From the NCBI GenBank assembly GCA_039619475.1, contig CM077115.1, positions 476,606,400-476,670,399 of the forward strand: DNA of 64,000 bases. Reading direction: 5' to 3'. Below are positions 21,351 to 33,835 of the stretch, piece by piece. The notes beneath the pieces were generated by a model that was given only the letters and a program-made list of their open reading frames with translations, did not search any database and was not told where the DNA came from. The position numbers were made by a program, and so were the translations under genes. This stretch comes from Icerya purchasi (Eukaryota > Arthropoda > Insecta > Hemiptera > Monophlebidae). Position 1 is the stretch's first letter; the number at the start of each line of letters is the position of its first letter.

Positions 21351-23611
21351 TCAAATTTTTATTTTTATTACTCATGTGACGAGTATCTGTCTCGCTACAG
21401 GTTTGCACTGTTTTCTACACGCAACCGTTATGTACCGCGAGAAAAAGAACAAAAAAGATAAAAAAAATCGCTTTTTTTTAAAGGACCTGAATCGAGCAAT
21501 TTGTTGGAATGGTCAGGGTAATATATTCGTTTCTATTTTCCTTTTGTTATTCACTCCACTTTCCCCCAATTTTCTCCTCGAATTCCTTCTTTTTTCATAA
21601 TCACCATTGTTTATGGCAGGCTGCTGTTGGTACAACGGAAAGAAAAAAAAACATGTAGACTATTGAGAATATTGAGTTGTTTAGATTTATACGGCGCTAA
21701 TACTTATGCCGAAGGGAAAAATTCTCGTACACGTTCTCCTGATTTTGCAACTACTTTGTACCTACACGTGGGATCCGTACCAATTTAGTACCATCTCTCT
21801 TTTCCGTGAAATTTGACAATTGAGATCTTATTTAGAATGTGTTAAAGGAGAGATTTTGAAGAGGCATTAAGCAACTTTCAGGACCATTTGAAATCGGTAA
21901 ATTTCCCGAAATTCCGTGCTTTACGGCGAATAGAGTAGATGTATTTAACCCAATTGCCGTATAAACTCTGCTGCAGTAAGTATACTGAAGAGAGGCCGAA
22001 ATAGAGCAAATTTTTAAAAAATATTTAATTCGCGCGAATAGAATTTCGAGATTCAACCTGATTTAGACTTTTACACCGGTCCATGAATGTACATACGTCT
22101 ATCCTATTCAATTACGATGCTACAAGATGTATTATTTCAGCCATCATCGATACCGAAGCTAGAGTTAAATTCGTGAAGGTGAAAATGTCTGTCTGTCTCG
22201 AAAAAATTACGATGCAAATATCTTATTTTTAATGCGCTTAGAGTATCAAACAGTAGCAAATTAGTGAACTTACATTTTCTCGATATATATATGTACGTTC
22301 GACAGAGCGAGACTGTGCCGTTCCTGCAGAATGATCTATTTAACACGGTCGCCAGCGAATTTCTATAAAGAACCGGTTAAATCGGAGTTCATTCCCGCTA
22401 TCGGCGAATATATGTATTTCTCCTCTATAAAAATAAGTCTAGCCTCTTTATAAATTAACTTTTTTTTTTATCTCCGTCAGGTCTTACCACCGAAGGAAGA
22501 ATTTCGACAAAAATTACCCTCTCTCCGTTTACCGCTTCCAATTATTATTTCCGAATAAAGGAAATGTCAGCATTTGTGACTTGCACTGAATTTCGATTAT
22601 AATCAATTTTTCCTCTACGACGAAAATCTAATGCTACCGTTATCAGCGGCGTTCCCCGTAAATGTATATGTATGTATGTTGCAATAAGGCCCATGTGCTA
22701 AAACGTACGAACCACCGGTAATTTATAAAAAAAAGAAGAAATTTATAAATAGGTGAATACTTGCTGATAAGAATTTCCTCTACATCACCACAACCGTGTT
22801 TGAAGAGCCGAGGAGATTAGATTAGACGGCTGATAAGATAAGAGCTAACGTTATGTCTGCCCCGATATGGTTAAACTTCTTCGTAGACTGTTAAGTAATT
22901 TTTTTTTCGCTGGATCCGCAATCCGACACTTATCAGAAATCTGATTCGTCTGATAATACGGACGCGCGCCGTACAGGTCTGTTACCCGTCGATGCTCACA
23001 CCGCCACCGACCAGAAAGGGTAAGTCTGCCGATTATTGAATTTATTTTTTTAGAGTGTAACACACGTCCATGACCAAGAAACGATATAAATTTACACAAT
23101 TTTTGCTATTCTTAGCGAAAATTGTCGTTCGTATAAGTCGTATTAATATAGCGCAATTCGGCTAAGCTTCCCGTTAAAAGTACCCCATTCAGCGTCAAAT
23201 GTCGCGTATAATGTAAAATTCGTCAAAAACGATTTTTTTTTTACATACGATAAATAGGTGAGACTTTTTTACCTGAAAATTTTACTGTCACTGACGCGGT
23301 TTAAAAATTTCTAATACACCCGGAAAATCACGTACAGTTAAATAACAGAATGCGGTCGTTGAAATTGGCTAATCTATTTCTGTGAAAGCTTTCTGATCCA
23401 TTGATATTATACACGGATTACTGTTACTTTTATTATTAATAATCGTTATTATCATTACACTAGCACACTTGAAAAATATTTAATACTATGGGAGAAGCGT
23501 AAATTATTCAAGAAATTTGTCATAATTAAGGTGTGGTTACTTAAACTGAAAGTGGGAAAAATCAAAAAAAACAAACAAAAAAACACACCTTTTCAAAAAG
23601 AAATATGTAAG
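21351..23611. other. No recognisable gene
   Basis: Only short ORFs (at most 82 codons) with no known domain. Base composition is typical of the window. Confidence 0.35.
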
Positions 23612-23743
23612 TAGTATTCTCTAGCCGTTATTCCCCTCCTTCTTTCTGTTATACTTTTTATCTCCGATCGCCTCAGAATCTGAGTAGGTGATCTAAGTCC
23701 ATGTAGTTGAGTCAGAGTTGACACCGAGTCCATTAAAAAAAAA
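23612..23743 (+). mobile_element. Family-alpha LINE, copy D: 3' terminus only
   Basis: Only about 130 bases: the final codons (IPLLLSVILFISDRLRI, then stop at 23681-23683), a short 3' UTR ending GACACCGAGTCCATT, and nine A. The ISDRLRI ending and the 3' motif match copies at 18.35 and 33.39 kb. It is an extreme 5' truncation. Confidence 0.65.
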
Positions 23744-23934
23744 GTATATTTTGTTTTTCATGTTAAAAAATTGTGCATTGTTGACGAATGATGGTTGAGA
23801 GTATATTCTTTATCGAAGTAAAACGTCTTTTCTACCAAGAAGTATGAAGTCAATCAGTTATATTAAAAAATAAAGTTATCCATGCGGAGAAACGGCTTGT
23901 ATTAATGAAATCGAGAGATAAATACTGAATTAAA

Positions 23935-24085
23935 TTAAGTAAAGTAAAACGAGTCCCATATATCCCCTTGATAAAGTATAACGGATATTGTGAAGTTAAG
24001 CTTTTCATAATGTACTTAAAGTTCTAATGGATCTAAATATTGGAGGGTCAGTTCCTTTCTCTCGGGTCCCCTTTACTTTCCTAGA
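23935..24085 (-). mobile_element. SINE-1 copy, 5'-truncated, inverted
   Basis: On the minus strand: GGAAAGTAAAGG, GAGAGAAAGGAACTGACCCT, GATCCATTAGA, CATTATGAAAAGCTTAACTTCACAAT, then ATGGGACTCGTTTTACTTTACTT. These blocks match, in order, the full copies at 42930 and 56203 and the truncated copy at 34612. The tail is the pentamer TTTAC repeated. The tRNA-like head is missing here. Confidence 0.75.
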
Positions 24086-24093
24086 TTTCTTAA

Positions 24094-24660
24094 TTAAATT
24101 ACGAAGTGTAATTTTGCGTTTTTGTCGGAATTCGGTATTGCGCGAATGAACATGAAGCGTAGGTGTACTATCACGAGTAGTAAAAATGGATCGTTATTTT
24201 CGTGTCTAAAGTGAAATAAATTCGATAAACTTCCGACCACCAGCACTACTACAGGTTCTCTTTCAGGTTTAAACCACTTTTGCAAATAATCCAAAAATAT
24301 CAAATGGTGTCGCTGATTTCGTAAATGAATCTGTCCGTCGGAGAAAATCTTTCCGTTTTTTTTTTTACATTCTCTGTATTTCCGTTGCTCTTCCGGAAGC
24401 GGACTTTTTTTGTACTCCATCTTGTTCGTGATATTCAAAGTGATTACGGCAAGGTAAAAGGAGGGAACTTTCAAACTAAAGCCAACGAAATAAATTGTAA
24501 TAATCAGGTAAATTAATGTTGAAACATTAATTACGGAATTTATGAAATTCGTGAAATGATTTGTATTAAGATTAATTTTTAGAAAAAATATTAGGAAAAT
24601 GAGGAAAGGTAAACGCATTTCCTTTTTTGTCGAATTTTCCCTTAATCGGCTTAACGGCAA
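24094..24660 (-). CDS. Hypothetical open frame, 188 codons
   Basis: A minus-strand open frame with two hydrophobic stretches near its start (about residues 17-30 and 48-65) and a charged middle (EYKKSPLPEEQRKYRECKKK, about residues 81-100). I recognise no domain. It overlaps no repeat, but it begins beside a SINE copy and composition is like the flanking non-coding DNA. It may be chance; if real, it could be a single exon or part of an unknown element. Confidence 0.15.
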   Translation of the reverse strand: MPLSRLRENSTKKEMRLPFLIFLIFFLKINLNTNHFTNFINSVINVSTLIYLIITIYFVGFSLKVPSFYLAVITLNITNKMEYKKSPLPEEQRKYRECKKKNGKIFSDGQIHLRNQRHHLIFLDYLQKWFKPEREPVVVLVVGSLSNLFHFRHENNDPFLLLVIVHLRFMFIRAIPNSDKNAKLHFVI

Positions 24661-25442
24661 AAAAATTTAGAATGAATGACACTCAATTATCAAATGTGTG
24701 TTCCCCGTTAATATAACTGTTTCCCTCTTGAAGGTATTTCCCTAAATGTATCTTTTTAATTCTCCTTTTCTTTTCCCCGTCCTCCTCGCATTACCTCTTT
24801 CAATGCAGAATGCACGTCTCGACCAGTAAATTAGTAAATAATATATTAAAATACTGGAACTTTCGTAATTGGATAAGGTGAATGTACACAATTTTCCCAA
24901 CTAATTACCCTTAAAGTCGCATTTCATGTACGTACGCGTAACGGTTTAAAAAATAATATCCCCGCTGCTGCTAACCCGTATTTGTAGAGATACTTTTAGA
25001 TAAAATAATAAAATATGTATTGTTTTAATCGTGTAAATTTTACTTAATTATTAATTCCCAAAGCCCGCGAGGAAAAACCGAATCATAACTCGAGTAATTT
25101 CCCAGCAGCACACATAGTCGAAAATTGCGTATCAATTAAAGAGGTACGAGAGCGCAGAACGGAAGAGTCAAAGGGCAAAGAAATATTCTCCAGCCACTTT
25201 TAATATTAATGGCGCGATATTTCCTTTCGTCCCATGACCTTCTTGATGAAATCAAAAGAATCAGTAGGGCTGCTGAATCAGTTTTATAGAAAAAAGTTTC
25301 CCCTAATAGGCTACTTATTTCCCCCCTCGCCCCCTTCTTTCTTCACTATTGTCACCATGTAAGTTACGTTCTGGACATCGCAGACTTTCTTTAAGCTTTA
25401 GCAAATGCAGAGTTAACCTTTATACATTTTTATTTTTGTTTC
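24661..25442. other. No recognisable gene
   Basis: AT-rich with no open frame above 60 codons and no repeat copy recognised. Confidence 0.35.
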
Positions 25443-25605
25443 TTTTTTTTTTTTCGCCTGGCTTTCAATACTATCTGGCTACTAACTAATCATTAAATTA
25501 TTAACCTTCAGTAAATCAGTCTACATTTTTTTGGCCGGGAATCGAACTCATGACTACTATCTTAATAATCAAGAGAGTTCACGCCAGTAGGCTATCGCGA
25601 CGGAC
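25443..25605 (-). mobile_element. SINE-2: short tRNA-headed SINE with poly(A) tail
   Basis: The minus strand starts GTCCGTCGCGATAGCCTACTGG (A-box-like TAGCCTACTGG), has a B box GAGTTCGATTCC about 45 bases on, closes the head with CGGCC, then about 65 bases of body ending GAAAGCCAGGCG and 12 A (the T run at 25443-25454). Head length (73 bases), pol III boxes and poly(A) fit a complete 160-bp tRNA-derived SINE. The start resembles the head at 19352 (GTCGTCGCG...GGCCTAGTGG). Confidence 0.65.
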
Positions 25606-28073
25606 TATACGGTAGCCGTTCGTTGTTTAACCGTACAAAATTTAAACAGAGTGGAATTTTTTAACGATCTGATGGGGCTCAGTTTTTTTTTCCTTTTTAT
25701 TATTGCATTCGTCGTCAGCTACTCTGTTTTGGCAGAGCAGTCGGGGATTCATGCTTATTACTTCTCCAAAAACAATATTCTGATTTAAGCTTCCTCTTAT
25801 TTATCCCTTCTTCAATCATTATTATTGTTTTTATTTTTTACCTTATTCCGCTGGCCAAATAAACCACAATTATTCCGGGCACAAAAAAATACAAAAAAAA
25901 AAAAAAAAAAAAAAAGAGTGATTGTTATAAAAAATGTAGCAGTTTTACCGACCCACATAATTCTCGTTCAATTATTTTATGTACTTTCACCTTTTCACCA
26001 TTTCACCATTAACGAAACTTTCAATTAATTCTCTAAACACTATATTTTCGCATGCTTTTCGATTAGACGTATTGTTTATTTCGATAACTTTATTCATCTG
26101 CAGCGCTTGCTAAGTTCACCTTTCTTATCAGTACATGTGATATCCAAACAGAAGTTGTAGGTTTTCCGTGTTAAAATGGAAAAGTGTTACAACTGTAAAG
26201 TTCTCATTTCTCCGTCTCTAACTTTTAAATATTTTCAACCATGCCGTCTATCTATCTGATATATTTAAAAATCATCATTATCCTAAAATTTACTAGAAAA
26301 TTTTCATTTTTCAAACAACAGTAAAACTGACCCCCCCCCCCCCCCCCCCCGGGCTATGTGACGGCTACACTAAGCCGTAAAATTTATATTTATTTTCGAG
26401 TATCGAAAAACATACGGTATACTATTATTGATCGATTTTTGTAAGTAAGATGAAGGAAATTAAGAACAAGAAAAGTTTATTCTGCTTTTCTTGAAATACA
26501 TTTTACAGTTATGACATTTTTCGTCCGAGTGAATGACATTATTTTAGCTCTACGGGAAGTTTCAAAAAGAAGTTGACATTTACAACTTTTACAACTGTAT
26601 CGTTTACAATGGAACAAAATGAAATTAATAAAATTACGGCTAATCGAATTGTCACCGTAATCGCATTCTTCGGCCCAGATATAAATAAGGGAGCAATTAA
26701 TTGCGCGCAAACGAGTTTTCTTAATTTATCGAATACTTTATGTAGACCAAACGAATTCCTTCACTGAACTGCATGTGCACGTTTTATCTGTAATTTAGCA
26801 GGCACGTTTTCTTGGCGGTTTGTGTGTTTGTATAAAGTTTATATGATTTTTGATATAATTGTACATCATACGTTTCGGAATCGTTACAATAACGTTCGAC
26901 TAGAAGAAAAAAATTGTATGTTTCCTTTCTTTTTGTTTCTTGTTTCCTCCAAACGCGTCTCTTTTTGTTGTTTTTCTTTACTAAATATGCAAGGTCACGT
27001 CCACGGGGGCCTCTGGGGGGTTGGCGGTTAAACCCCTTCTTCCATTAGAACTGAAATAGTTATTATAAATACACAAGAATCTGAAAAAAATCAATAATTT
27101 AAAATAAATATTGATGATATTTTTGGGGGTGTTCTTACGTCAAAAAAAAAAAAAAAAAACAAAAAAAAAAATCTGCTCTATGTTTTCACGTTAATATGTT
27201 ATGCAAAATTTTTTATTATAATTAACAACGTATGTAATTTTTATTAATGTGTTTATACGGGGTAATTCATTTATGTAAATTATTAATATATAAATCGAAA
27301 TGATGAAAAATATAGATAGGACGAATATTAGTAAAAAAATGTATATTGTTATTTATAAAATAAACATGCGAAAAAAATTTTCAACCCCCGTTTTCATAAT
27401 TCTGCACACGGCCCTGTAAACACATGTGCTAAGTTAACGTTAATATTAGAAAATGCTATTTTCTGAATCAAGTGCGAGTAAGCAAAAACACCAAAAAGCA
27501 AAAATACAACTTCACAAAATTTTCAATTTACAAAAAAAATAATAAAAAAAAAAGCGTCACGAATCACTCAGTAATCGTGATTATTACAAACAACGTTAAG
27601 GGTGTTATCAAAATTTGTAAACAAAATCACCGCTTATATTTAATGAAACTTACTGTAATTACATCGCTATAATTACTCGTGGAAGTTAATTATTATTAAT
27701 TTAAAATAATGCACTGTTACTTAGAACTAGATTGTTATTAAGTTATGTATTGAAATATTACATTTGAAGTATGCTGGATATCAACGAAGTAAAAATCGAA
27801 TTAACCGGAGCATTTCCTGTAATAACGAACCGCGTACTAATGGTATACAACAACAATTCAAACGCAAATGATGAGGAGTAGAAAAATAAAAAAAGTCGAC
27901 AACTAAAAATGATGATAAAGTCATAAAAACGTAAATTAAAATTATAACGCTAGCATTGAAACTAATAACAAATAAATAATTAAATGATATAATGCCGGAT
28001 ATAAAAATATTGAAAATTTTAAGTAATGAGTTATTTTTTGGTATATCATTGATATTAATTGATCTAGTATACG
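25606..28073. other. No recognisable gene; several homopolymers
   Basis: Contains A runs at about 25896-25915 and 27142-27158, a 20-C run (26331-26350) and short ORFs without domains. Confidence 0.35.
26331..26350. repeat. 20-base C homopolymer
   Basis: Exactly 20 C followed by GGG, in otherwise AT-rich DNA. Confidence 0.9.
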
Positions 28074-30655
28074 TTTTTTTTTTGTTTTTTTTTAATTAAA
28101 TTATATTGCAATCTGAAGAATAAGATAAAATAAGTAATAAGGATAAGTGTTTTTTTTACACAAATTACTCGTTGAAGAGACGTTGCCCACTGGTACGCTC
28201 TATCAAATTATTTAAGTTCTTAATAAAAGTCACATGATGGCTTTAAACGCTTAAGCCTACGTTTTAGCAGTGCCGTATTGAGCAACTGCTGTGTTTCTGT
28301 ATTTCCATGGACTTGCAAGTTCATGCATAAGTGCAGATTAACGAATGACGTCATCCACTTTTTCAGCTGCAAGTCTCGATGCAAATCGTCGTTGCGCTGA
28401 AACCATCTCGCTCCAGTTATCAGCCGTATGATTTTATTCTGCGACTTTTGCATGATGGCACGGTTGGATGGTGCAGAACATCCCCACAACTGCAAACCAT
28501 ATGTCCAAATAGCCTTAATGATGGTTAGATAAATGAGCCTCTTGTGGTATAGACTCAGCTTTGAATGTCGTCATAATAACCAGTACAGCTGACGAATTCT
28601 GGCGTTAATCTGGTCACGCTTAGCTTTAATATGTGTCTGCCAGGTTAATTTTGCATCTAGGTACATTCCTAAATGTTTAGCTGATGCAGATATTGGCACT
28701 TGCTTACTGTTGATGTAGACACCGAGATTCATATTTATTGGACGCAAGTCATACATAACGTGAACTGATTTCGTTTCGTTAAGTTTGATTTTCCAGTTCT
28801 TCATCCACATAACTGTCTTGTCTAGTGCACATTGCAAGATGAGGTTCGCTTCAATTTGTGTGTTGCCGACCGCCAGAATTGCCGTATCATCTGCATACAC
28901 GGCGAGTGTAGTACCTTCAATTTGTGGTACATCGGACGTGAACAAAAGGTAGAGTAGAGGTCCGAGTACGCTACCCTGAGGCACACCCGCACGTATCCCG
29001 TAGAAGTTTGATTTTTCCTTCTCGTGAAAAACGCGAAACATTCTATCTGATAGGTATATGATCGCAGCAGCTCTACAGAATTACCTGGCAAGTAAGTGCT
29101 AAGCTTGAACATTAGCCCTTCGTGCCACACTCGATCGAAGGCTTGGGCTACGTCTGCAGTGTTTCTTTTCTTCTAAGGCATTGCTAATTACTGCCCATAC
29201 TCGATGTACTTGTTGAATTGTAGAGTGTTTACATCGGAAACCAAATTGTTCATTTGGTAATACAGCCTCTGCAAATGGGTGAAGTCTCTTCAAGAATAGT
29301 TTTTCAAACAATTTCGAAATGATAGACAGCAAAGAGATAGGCCTGTATGATTCCACTTTCTCTTCCGGCTTATTAAACTTCTTTAGCATAATTATTTGAG
29401 CTATCTTGAAACTTTTCGGTATGTACTTAAGACGAAGGCAGGCATTGAACAAATATGTTAACAGTACTATTCCTTTACGTGACATGCCATCAATTCCAGG
29501 TGATTTCTTATGATTTATCTTCGTATCGATTTCTACTGCGACCTCGTAAGGCGAGAATAACTTAAACTGTTCCTCTGGTAACAGTAGTATTCTTGGTATG
29601 ATGTTCGATGAAAGTTCATGTGGCTTAAATGTTCCCGAAAGATGCCTGGCGAAGAGTTCAGCTTTCTCATCTTCTTTTCTTAACCAGTTTCCAGACTCAT
29701 CCTTAAGTGGAGAATACGTTCTACTGGTCTCTGCAGTCGATGTGTCGCTTTCCATAACGAGTGATCTTTGTCAGCTTCCACCCTAAGATTTTCCATGTAG
29801 TCTTCTATACTCGTGTGCTTAATGTCTTTGATCATCCTATTAAGTTTATTACTAAGCCGATCAAACACATTTTTATCAGCTGGATCATGAGAGTTGTGCC
29901 AGATTCGCCGGGCAGTACGTCTATCCTTGACCAGTTGTCTAATTACAGCAGGATAGCACAGTCTTTGGAATATACAGTTCTTAATTGAGGGAGTAGCGTC
30001 AGCAGCCGCTTCGCTAATAGCCTTTATGAACTGTTGACTCTGTGTTTCCAATTCCAAAGCTATTTTCAGACTTACTTTAAGATCAATGTTTTTATCAAGA
30101 TTGTTCCGGAAACAATCCCAATCAGTTTTCTTATTTGTAAGTGTAGCTCTTGGTTGCTTCCGAATCACAGTATCACTCAGAGTAAGCCATAGTGGGATGT
30201 AATCTGAGGATCAATCAGTATGGTTCGTTACTTCCAAGTAATTTGATGCGCGATGTCTTTGCAAATGTAGAAGTCTAGTAAATCAGGGTTACAATCAGGA
30301 TTAGTAGGCCAGTAAGTAGGACTTCCACCAGAACAGCTGATACAACCTATGGTATTGATCGCCCTTAGCAAGTTTCTTCCTCGCGTTAAGTCTTTTCTTG
30401 ACCCCCAAGACCTATGTTTTGCGTTAAAGTCTCCGCCTATGATAAATCGATTACCAAGTTGTTGAAACAATTGAATACAATCTTCTGTTGCAATCTTGAG
30501 ATCGGGTTTACTACTTGGTGGAAAGTAGGCGGCAGCTAAGTTTAGCTCACAGCTATTGCGAAACACTGTTACGGTGGTGACCTGCATATTATGCTGCTGA
30601 ATCGAGACACCTTGGTAGTGCCTGATATTATTTCGAATGATTATTATCTAGTCTA
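28074..30655 (-). mobile_element. Jockey-type LINE, nearly complete ORF2, 5'-truncated
   Basis: A 2.6-kb minus-strand non-LTR element from the middle of the endonuclease domain (about 30655) to a probable A-rich tail (T-rich plus strand at 28074-28100) about 120 bases after the stop at 28220. Domain order is endonuclease, linker, RT, C-terminal region without RNase H, as in Jockey. It is 5'-truncated, so ORF1 and the start of the endonuclease are missing. Confidence 0.8.
28220..30650 (-). pseudogene. Jockey ORF2 (endonuclease-RT), frameshifted
   Basis: Endonuclease half at 30640-30228: RNNIRHYQGVSIQ, LAAAYFPP, the IGGDFNAKH..WGS box and the end SSDYIPLWL (next frame, about 30205). The linker is 30168-29680. 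RT: KSPGIDGMS followed by a small deletion, YRPISLLSIISKLFEKL, NEQFGFR, a frameshift before HEGLMFKL (29130), GVPQGSVLGPLLY (B), VYADDTAIL (C, about 28895), HLGMYLDAKLTW and the C-terminal MQLWGCSAPSN...GARWFQRND to the stop at 28220. At least four frame breaks (near 30205, 29700, 29150 and 28560) make it inactive. Confidence 0.8.
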
Positions 30656-31539
30656 CATTTCGACATGATTTGGTAAATTCGTATTATTAACACATTTCAT
30701 ACAATAGTCACATATGTTGGTAAATATTGAAAGTTGTTTTATGTTTAAGAGTAACAATAACAATAATAATAATAATAATAATAATAATAATTCGTTCGGG
30801 CACTGATGATTTATTCATATAACCGTGTTTGATCACAGCAAGATGTTCATTAGTATTGTGTCAAAGTGCATCGCGTTTGAACAACATAGATTCTATTGCA
30901 AGATGAACAAGTGACTTTGTATAAATATTATTATTTATTATAAATGTGTTAACATTTACCAATTTCATATATAATGTGTTATTAGCTTTATAAGAAATGT
31001 TACAGTTATTATTTAGTAATATTCTAAATATATGGATTTATAAAAGTCAAAGCTACTTTTTAATATTATCATTATTTACATGTGGTTTTTTTTTTATGGG
31101 TTTTATTTTTATGATACTATTTTTAATTTAATTTGTCTAATAATTTCCTACAGTAGTTGTTATTATCGATATTATTATATTCATGAAAGAGGTGTATCGG
31201 TTAATTTGTTCAAGTAATACAAAGTCTGATTTGTATAAAATAACTCGTTCATCTTAGAACGTTGGTCAAACACGTCGCACATTCACAATACATTACAGTG
31301 AGCATCTTACTATGATAAAACATGATTGTATAAATAAATCATCAGTGGCTGAACATATGATTGCACCTACATATAAATAACTTAAAATATATTTATCGAG
31401 ATATAGATATTAGTAAATATATATGAATAATGCTGATTTACTAAATCACGCTGAAATGTACTACATCAATTAATATAGAGACAATAGTGTTAATCATAAT
31501 ATGCCGACAGATGACCGATTATTTAGAATTAAACTGTAA
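30656..31539. other. No recognisable gene; (AAT)n microsatellite
   Basis: AT-rich DNA with an AAT run at 30756-30790 and nothing else recognised. Confidence 0.4.
30756..30790. repeat. (AAT)n microsatellite
   Basis: About twelve AAT units. Confidence 0.9.
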
Positions 31540-33292
31540 TATTTTTACATCTCGCATTCGTCCGTTATCGAACGTTGGCGCGAACATTTGAGCAACCTTT
31601 CGTCTGTCTAGTACATTCCGGAACAGTTCAATGGTGGACACACCTGATACCACTGGGTCAAATTTTCTATTCACGTTATTCTTCTTCTTCCCAGTGGTCT
31701 TTTCCCAGCGATCTTTCCCCTTGTATCAGAAGTTGGAGTATACTATATTTCCTTGGATGGATGTGTCCGAAGTATTTTAATTTTTTGCGTTTAATTTTTT
31801 TTTATTATTTCTTTAGACTTATTTAATCGATTTAACACTTCGGAGTTTCGTATTTTGTCCGTCCATTTTATTTTAAGTATCTTTCGATATATCCACATCT
31901 CGAATGCATCAAATTTTCGTTCTGTTACCTTCGTTAATGTCCAGCTTTCAGCACCATACACCGAAAATATATAACACTTTACCAGCCTAATTTTTAATTC
32001 AGCACTTATATTCTTGCTGCACAGTATTGTTTATAATTTAAAAAATGCATTTCTAGCTTTTCCAATTTGTTTATTTCTTCACTCATGATGTCCCATTGAT
32101 CGTTTAAATTACTACCTAAATATTCGGCGTCTTTTCGATTTTTTCCCCTTGAATTGTGTAAGTGGTGTTACTAAATTTCCACTTTTCCTACTTACCACCA
32201 TGTAATTCGTTTTAGAGATGTTCAGGTGTAATCCATATATGTGATGTATTTTAGCGATAAGGATTATTCGCTATTAAAACTATGTCATCCGCATGTCTAA
32301 AATTATTTACTATTTTCCCATTTACTTTAATGCCGCTGCTATTAAGTTTCTTCTAAACTTCTTCAAAGATTTTTTCAGAATACATATTAAATAGCAGCGG
32401 GGACAAAATATAATCTTGTCTTATCCCTTTGCGTATTGCTATTTCCTCTGCGTTTGCTGTTCAATCCTAATACTTGCTGTTTGTCACTAATATAAACTTT
32501 TTATCAGCCGTATATCTTAGTCGTCAATGCCTGTTCTTTTTAAGATACCCATTATAGAGTTTATTATTCTTTACATTGTCGACTGCTTTTTGAAAGTCGA
32601 CAAAACATATAAAGACTGTACGTGCAACATCTCTGCATCGTTAAATTAGCTTCCTAACACTGAATAGGGCGGCGTCTCTGGTACCTAAATTTTTCCTGAA
32701 TCCAAATTGAGTATCAGCTAGTTACTGCTCTTCTATTTTCTTGTACATTCTCGAGTATATAATTCGAAGGAACACTTTTAGTAAGTGATTCATCAAACTG
32801 ATGCTTCAATAATCCTTACATTTTTTTAGGCTTTTTAGGCAATATCATGAATGTTGACTTCGTCCAATCATCCGTTATCTTCCCCGCATCATATATATAT
32901 ATATTATTGAACAATTGTAGCGAAAAGAATCTTTAGCTTTTTTCTGCAAAATTTTTATAACTTCAGCTGGTATTTGATCCGGTCCCGCTGCCTTTTCGCC
33001 ATTATTAAGGCTTGTTCTACCTCTTCGATTAGGACTGGTTGTCCTGTTGTTCCCTGGTAATCTTCTCTACCCTGCCTCATGTCGTGGAATAGATTTTCAA
33101 TATATATTGTTTCCATATTTTTAATCTCTCTTCTTTATTAATTACTATCTTATCCTGTTTATCTGTCAATTTACTTGATTCATTCTTGTATGGTCCAATC
33201 ATTTCCTTTATTGCTTTGCACATATCGAATGTATCATTTTTTCTATTTAACTTTTCAATTTTCGATGGTACCAGATTCTCTTGGCCTCCCGT
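31540..33292 (-). pseudogene. RTE-type LINE ORF (RT and C-terminus), decayed
   Basis: On the minus strand, in several frames and with stops: KIEKLNRKNDTFDMCKAIKEM (33260-33195), DDWTKSTFMILPKK (about 32870-32830), IRKGIRQDYILSPLLFNMYSE (motif B region, about 32440-32375), VNGKIVNNFRHADDIVLIA (motif C, about 32335-32280, with HADD for YADD), KLKYFGHIHPRKYSILQLLIQG (about 31790-31725) and VSTIELFRNVLDRRKVAQMF (31655-31595). This is the RTE/BovB-like layout with the basic 'GHI...LIQGK' C-terminus. It is interrupted at 33293-33779 by a family-alpha LINE. Confidence 0.75.
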
Positions 33293-33307
33293 ATTTTCTG
33301 CGTATTT
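33293..33307. repeat. Target-site duplication of LINE copy C, left
   Basis: ATTTTCTGCGTATTT, identical to 33765-33779. The last three T may belong to the T run, so the duplication is 12-15 bases. Confidence 0.8.
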
Positions 33308-33764
33308 TTTTTTTTTTTTTTTTTTTTTTTTAATGGGTTCGTCGACATGGACATTGCCCCAAGAACAGTGGAATAGAGAGAAAAGAGAGACTCAGATCCT
33401 TACACGATCAGAGATAGCTGACAGAAAAGAATCGAGAGCTAGAATAACCGAAGGAGAAGGAAGGGAGAGAATGAATGAAGCACAGTATGGAGCGGGAATA
33501 CCGTTTTGTAAGAGGAAGGAATAAAAAGAAGCCTGTTCAGTTGAAAGCGACGAACAACTGAACATTATATGATCGGGATCAGAAATACATTGATCGCCGG
33601 GAGGGTGCAATGGACAATAAGGAGAAGGCACGAGAGAATAACGGAACAATGAGGAAGGAAGCAAACCATAAAACGCAAGCGGCAAATCGCAGAGAGATTA
33701 GAACGGCGCATAGAAGGAAAGTTAATAAACCATGGAAAACGTGGAAGGGAAGGTTGAATAGACA
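33308..33764 (-). mobile_element. Family-alpha LINE, copy C, nested in an RTE copy
   Basis: A 457-bp 5'-truncated copy. The coding end reads PRFPWFINFPSM, ICRLRFM, and after a shift CPLH...DPDHIMFSCSSL, ending SAISDRVRI at 33392; then a 3' UTR ending GACGAACCCATTA and a poly(A) tail (T run on the plus strand at 33305-33331). The 15-base sequence ATTTTCTGCGTATTT flanks it at 33293-33307 and 33765-33779. Confidence 0.85.
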
Positions 33765-33779
33765 ATTTTCTGCGTATTT
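33765..33779. repeat. Target-site duplication of LINE copy C, right
   Basis: ATTTTCTGCGTATTT, identical to 33293-33307. Confidence 0.8.
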
Positions 33780-33835
33780 CTTGGTTAATGTTCTTATACT
33801 TTTCCATATTCCGAATTTTGAAACATTTTAAAATT
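33765..33835 (-). pseudogene. RTE-type LINE, part upstream of the nested insertion
   Basis: Minus-strand MEKYKNINQEIRRK (33807-33765) is the linker just before the RT in RTE proteins. It continues in meaning into REAKRIWYHRK at 33300-33265 on the other side of the inserted LINE. The homology ends near 33835, so the RTE copy is 5'-truncated there. Confidence 0.65.

Noticed and set aside
24094..24660. 188-codon minus-strand frame as a host membrane protein
   Set aside because: Hydrophobic runs are expected by chance in AT-rich DNA, no domain is visible and no splice context could be established. It is kept only as a low-confidence hypothetical.
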